DNA of 64,000 nt, from positions 682,001 to 746,000 of the forward strand of contig NZ_CP132343.1 in the NCBI RefSeq assembly GCF_040529065.1, written 5' to 3'. This DNA is from Xanthomonas sacchari. GTDB lineage: Bacteria > Pseudomonadota > Gammaproteobacteria > Xanthomonadales > Xanthomonadaceae. The translations under genes were made by a program, and so were the position numbers. Of this stretch, positions 62,690-64,000 are shown piece by piece. The notes under the pieces were generated by a model that saw only the letters and a list, made by a program, of their open reading frames with translations, had not been told where the DNA came from and searched no databases. Position 1 is the stretch's first letter. Each line of letters begins with the position of its first letter.

Positions 62690-63502
62690 TCAGAACGCGA
62701 AGGTCACGCCCGCGACCGGGCCCTTGAACTCCTGCTTCAGGCCGACGCTGGCGTTGTCGCGCTTGCGGTCCACGTCCAGCTTGAACCAGTCGTAGCCGGC
62801 GAAGATGCCGAAGTTGCGGGTGAAGCGGTACTCGACGATGGCGTTGGCGCGGCTCAGGTCGCCGTCGTAGTCGCCGAAATCGCCCCACTTGGTGTTGAGG
62901 TACTGGCCCTGGATGTTGAACAGCCAGTGCTCGCTCGGGTGCGCGGTGAAGCGCAGGCCGACCACCGGCGCGGCGCCGTCCTCGCTTTCGTCCAGGAAGG
63001 TGCCGGTGTAGACAGGGCCCAGGTCGGCGTAGGCATTGGACTCCACCTTGGCCCACTCGGCACCGATCTGCAGGCCCATGCTGAACTGCGGGTTGTCGAT
63101 CACCGAGTAGTCGTACACCAGGCTGGCGACCTGGTACTTCAGTTCGCCCTTGACGAAGCTGCCCGACGGCACGGTCACGCCGCCCAGGCTGACGTCCTCG
63201 CCCAGTTCCTCGCGGCGATCCTTGTCGAACTTGAAGTAGTCGAAGATCAGGCGCTGGCGAGTGCTGAGGCGGAACACGCCGTCCACGCGCGGCTCCCATT
63301 CCTTGCCGCCGAAGTTGAAGTCCTGCGAGCCGGAAATGGCATTGCCGTTGATCACGGCATTGCCGCGCAGGGTGTTGTCGTTGTCGACGTTCATCGCGCC
63401 CACACGCAGGGTGAAGCGGTCGTCGCCGTCTTCGGCGTGGGCGGGCAGGGCGTAAGCGGCGGCGAGCGCGCAGGGCAGCGCCAGGGCAAGCAGGTGTTTC
63501 AT
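62690..63502 (-). CDS. Outer-membrane beta-barrel protein
   Basis: A 270-residue exported barrel protein. The signal peptide is MKHLLALALPCALAAAYALPAHA. The mature protein consists of alternating strands (FTLRVGAMNVDNDNTLRG, DGVFRLSTRQRLIFDYFKF, KYQVASLVYDYSV, FGIFAGYDWFKLDVD) and ends in VTFAF, a C-terminal phenylalanine suitable for BAM recognition. It is probably a ten- to twelve-stranded barrel, function unknown. A leader of more than 100 bases carries a complete terminator structure upstream (see 63652-63677). Confidence 0.78.
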   Translation of the reverse strand: MKHLLALALPCALAAAYALPAHAEDGDDRFTLRVGAMNVDNDNTLRGNAVINGNAISGSQDFNFGGKEWEPRVDGVFRLSTRQRLIFDYFKFDKDRREELGEDVSLGGVTVPSGSFVKGELKYQVASLVYDYSVIDNPQFSMGLQIGAEWAKVESNAYADLGPVYTGTFLDESEDGAAPVVGLRFTAHPSEHWLFNIQGQYLNTKWGDFGDYDGDLSRANAIVEYRFTRNFGIFAGYDWFKLDVDRKRDNASVGLKQEFKGPVAGVTFAF

Positions 63503-63651
63503 GGGGGACAAGCTCCGTCGTCTTGGGATTTTTTTTGGATGAGGCGTCGATGGCAATGCCAACGCGTGCCGTCACTATCCTTAAATTTGCGTCCACCATT
63601 CGTGAAAGTATGGTGGCTCGAGCCGCCACGGCTGTCCCAAAACGCGCCACG

Positions 63652-63677
63652 AAAAAAGCCCCGGAAGGACCGGGGCT
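63652..63677 (-). terminator. Orphan rho-independent terminator
   Basis: On the minus strand AGCCCCGG/CCGGGGCT pair over eight bases around a five-base loop and are followed by TTTTTT. No minus-strand gene lies to its right, and it is 150 bases upstream of the barrel protein start. It ends an unannotated minus-strand RNA or acts as an attenuator. Confidence 0.78.
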
Positions 63678-63720
63678 CGGCGGGGCTGCGCTGTGGGCCG
63701 ACGAGGATGGGCGCAGTCCC

Positions 63721-63734
63721 TGTCCGATCGGACA
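63721..63734. repeat. Perfect 14-base palindrome
   Basis: TGTCCGATCGGACA is a perfect inverted repeat with no spacer. It lies in the non-coding stretch 63503-63950, between the orphan terminator and the promoter at 63863, where no gene is supported. Confidence 0.6.
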
Positions 63735-63862
63735 GCGCGGCGGACAGAAAGTTCCCCCGCAAACACGTGCTGCAACGCCGCATTCGGTGCCGGTGGAGGA
63801 CGGCTGCCGTGCTATCGTCTACGGGCGGACGGGGACCCGGACGCTGTCAGGACTCCTGGCGG

Positions 63863-63892
63863 TTGTCTCGCAAATTGTCCCATTGCTATAAT
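63863..63892 (+). promoter_or_regulatory. Sigma-70-type promoter for the gene at the right edge
   Basis: TTGTCT (63863-63868) and TATAAT (63887-63892) are separated by 18 bases. The perfect -10 box is rare in this GC-rich DNA. Transcription would start near 63900, about 50 bases before a GTG start with an AGGA site. Confidence 0.7.
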
Positions 63893-63950
63893 TCCGCGGC
63901 TCGACGGACGCGAAGACGTCCTCAATCCACCACCAATTGCAGGATTTTCT

Positions 63951-64000
63951 GTGCTGAACTCCGTTGATGCGGGTCGGCGGCTGATGCTGCGCGCAGCGAT
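63951..64000 (+). CDS. N-terminal fragment of a gene, possibly ATP synthase subunit I
   Basis: Sixteen codons remain before the window ends. It starts at GTG 63951 with AGGA six bases upstream, and reads LNSVDAGRRLMLRAA after the start residue. The AGRRLxxRA pattern resembles the start of proteobacterial AtpI proteins, encoded first in atp operons, but the fragment is too short for a firm call. Confidence 0.35.
   Translation, partial: MLNSVDAGRRLMLRAA

Noticed and set aside
63523-63891. Small plus-strand protein gene of about 120 residues
   Set aside because: The frame crosses the terminator stem and palindrome, has no ribosome-binding site and no globular pattern.

Overview
The window is GC-rich, densely packed chromosomal DNA that reads as a gammaproteobacterium of the Xanthomonadaceae, most likely a Xanthomonas. 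The evidence is inferential: GTAG-headed REP palindromes, families typical of xanthomonads (DUF3247, DUF3297, DUF3016, DUF1415, YajQ c-di-GMP-binding protein), an E3 subunit carrying its own lipoyl domain, and a catechol/salicylate cluster as expected in a plant-associated bacterium. I saw no rRNA, tRNA, CRISPR array or prophage.

Left part (1-25.7 kb): a GGDEF protein cut by the window edge is followed by a tightly overlapping five-gene minus-strand operon (ketosynthase III, SDR reductase, metallo-beta-lactamase-fold hydrolase, ATP-grasp ligase, and a terminal protein of unknown family). It looks like a small uncharacterised biosynthetic pathway. Next come a glycosyltransferase, two aldo/keto reductases with a carboxymuconolactone-decarboxylase-like protein, two divergently arranged LysR modules, and a two-gene DNA-repair-like unit: a radical SAM protein with a helix-hairpin-helix tail plus a DUF4130-UdgX fusion. 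A fasciclin protein, a methyltransferase, a sodium/proton antiporter, an AsnC-EamA pair and a YadGH-like ABC exporter follow.

Middle (25.7-43.3 kb): an IS110-family element (about 25735-26966) has landed in the head of a REP element. The DNA flanking its two ends rejoins into an intact REP sequence, and its 5' non-coding region contains two internal-loop structures whose loop sequences match the target and the element's own ends, as expected for a bridge RNA. After it come motAB, an MliC-like lipoprotein, msrB, the Lrp-dadA-alr alanine catabolism unit, a soluble PAS-PAS hybrid histidine kinase, a PQQ-type sugar dehydrogenase lipoprotein, REP clusters, and rRNA-modifying rsmC-rsuA.

Right part (43.3-64 kb): a LysR-controlled catBCA cluster continues into a FadL-type porin, an alpha/beta hydrolase resembling plant methyl-salicylate esterases, and a salicylate-hydroxylase-like flavoprotein. 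Together these would carry salicylate (possibly from its methyl ester) through catechol to 3-oxoadipate enol-lactone. Then follow yajQ, an EamA transporter, metNIQ methionine uptake, ompW, a family-6-like hypoxanthine DNA glycosylase, the pyruvate dehydrogenase E2 and E3 genes (no E1 gene is in the window), an outer-membrane barrel protein, an orphan terminator hinting at a small RNA or attenuator, and the first codons of a further gene at the right edge.
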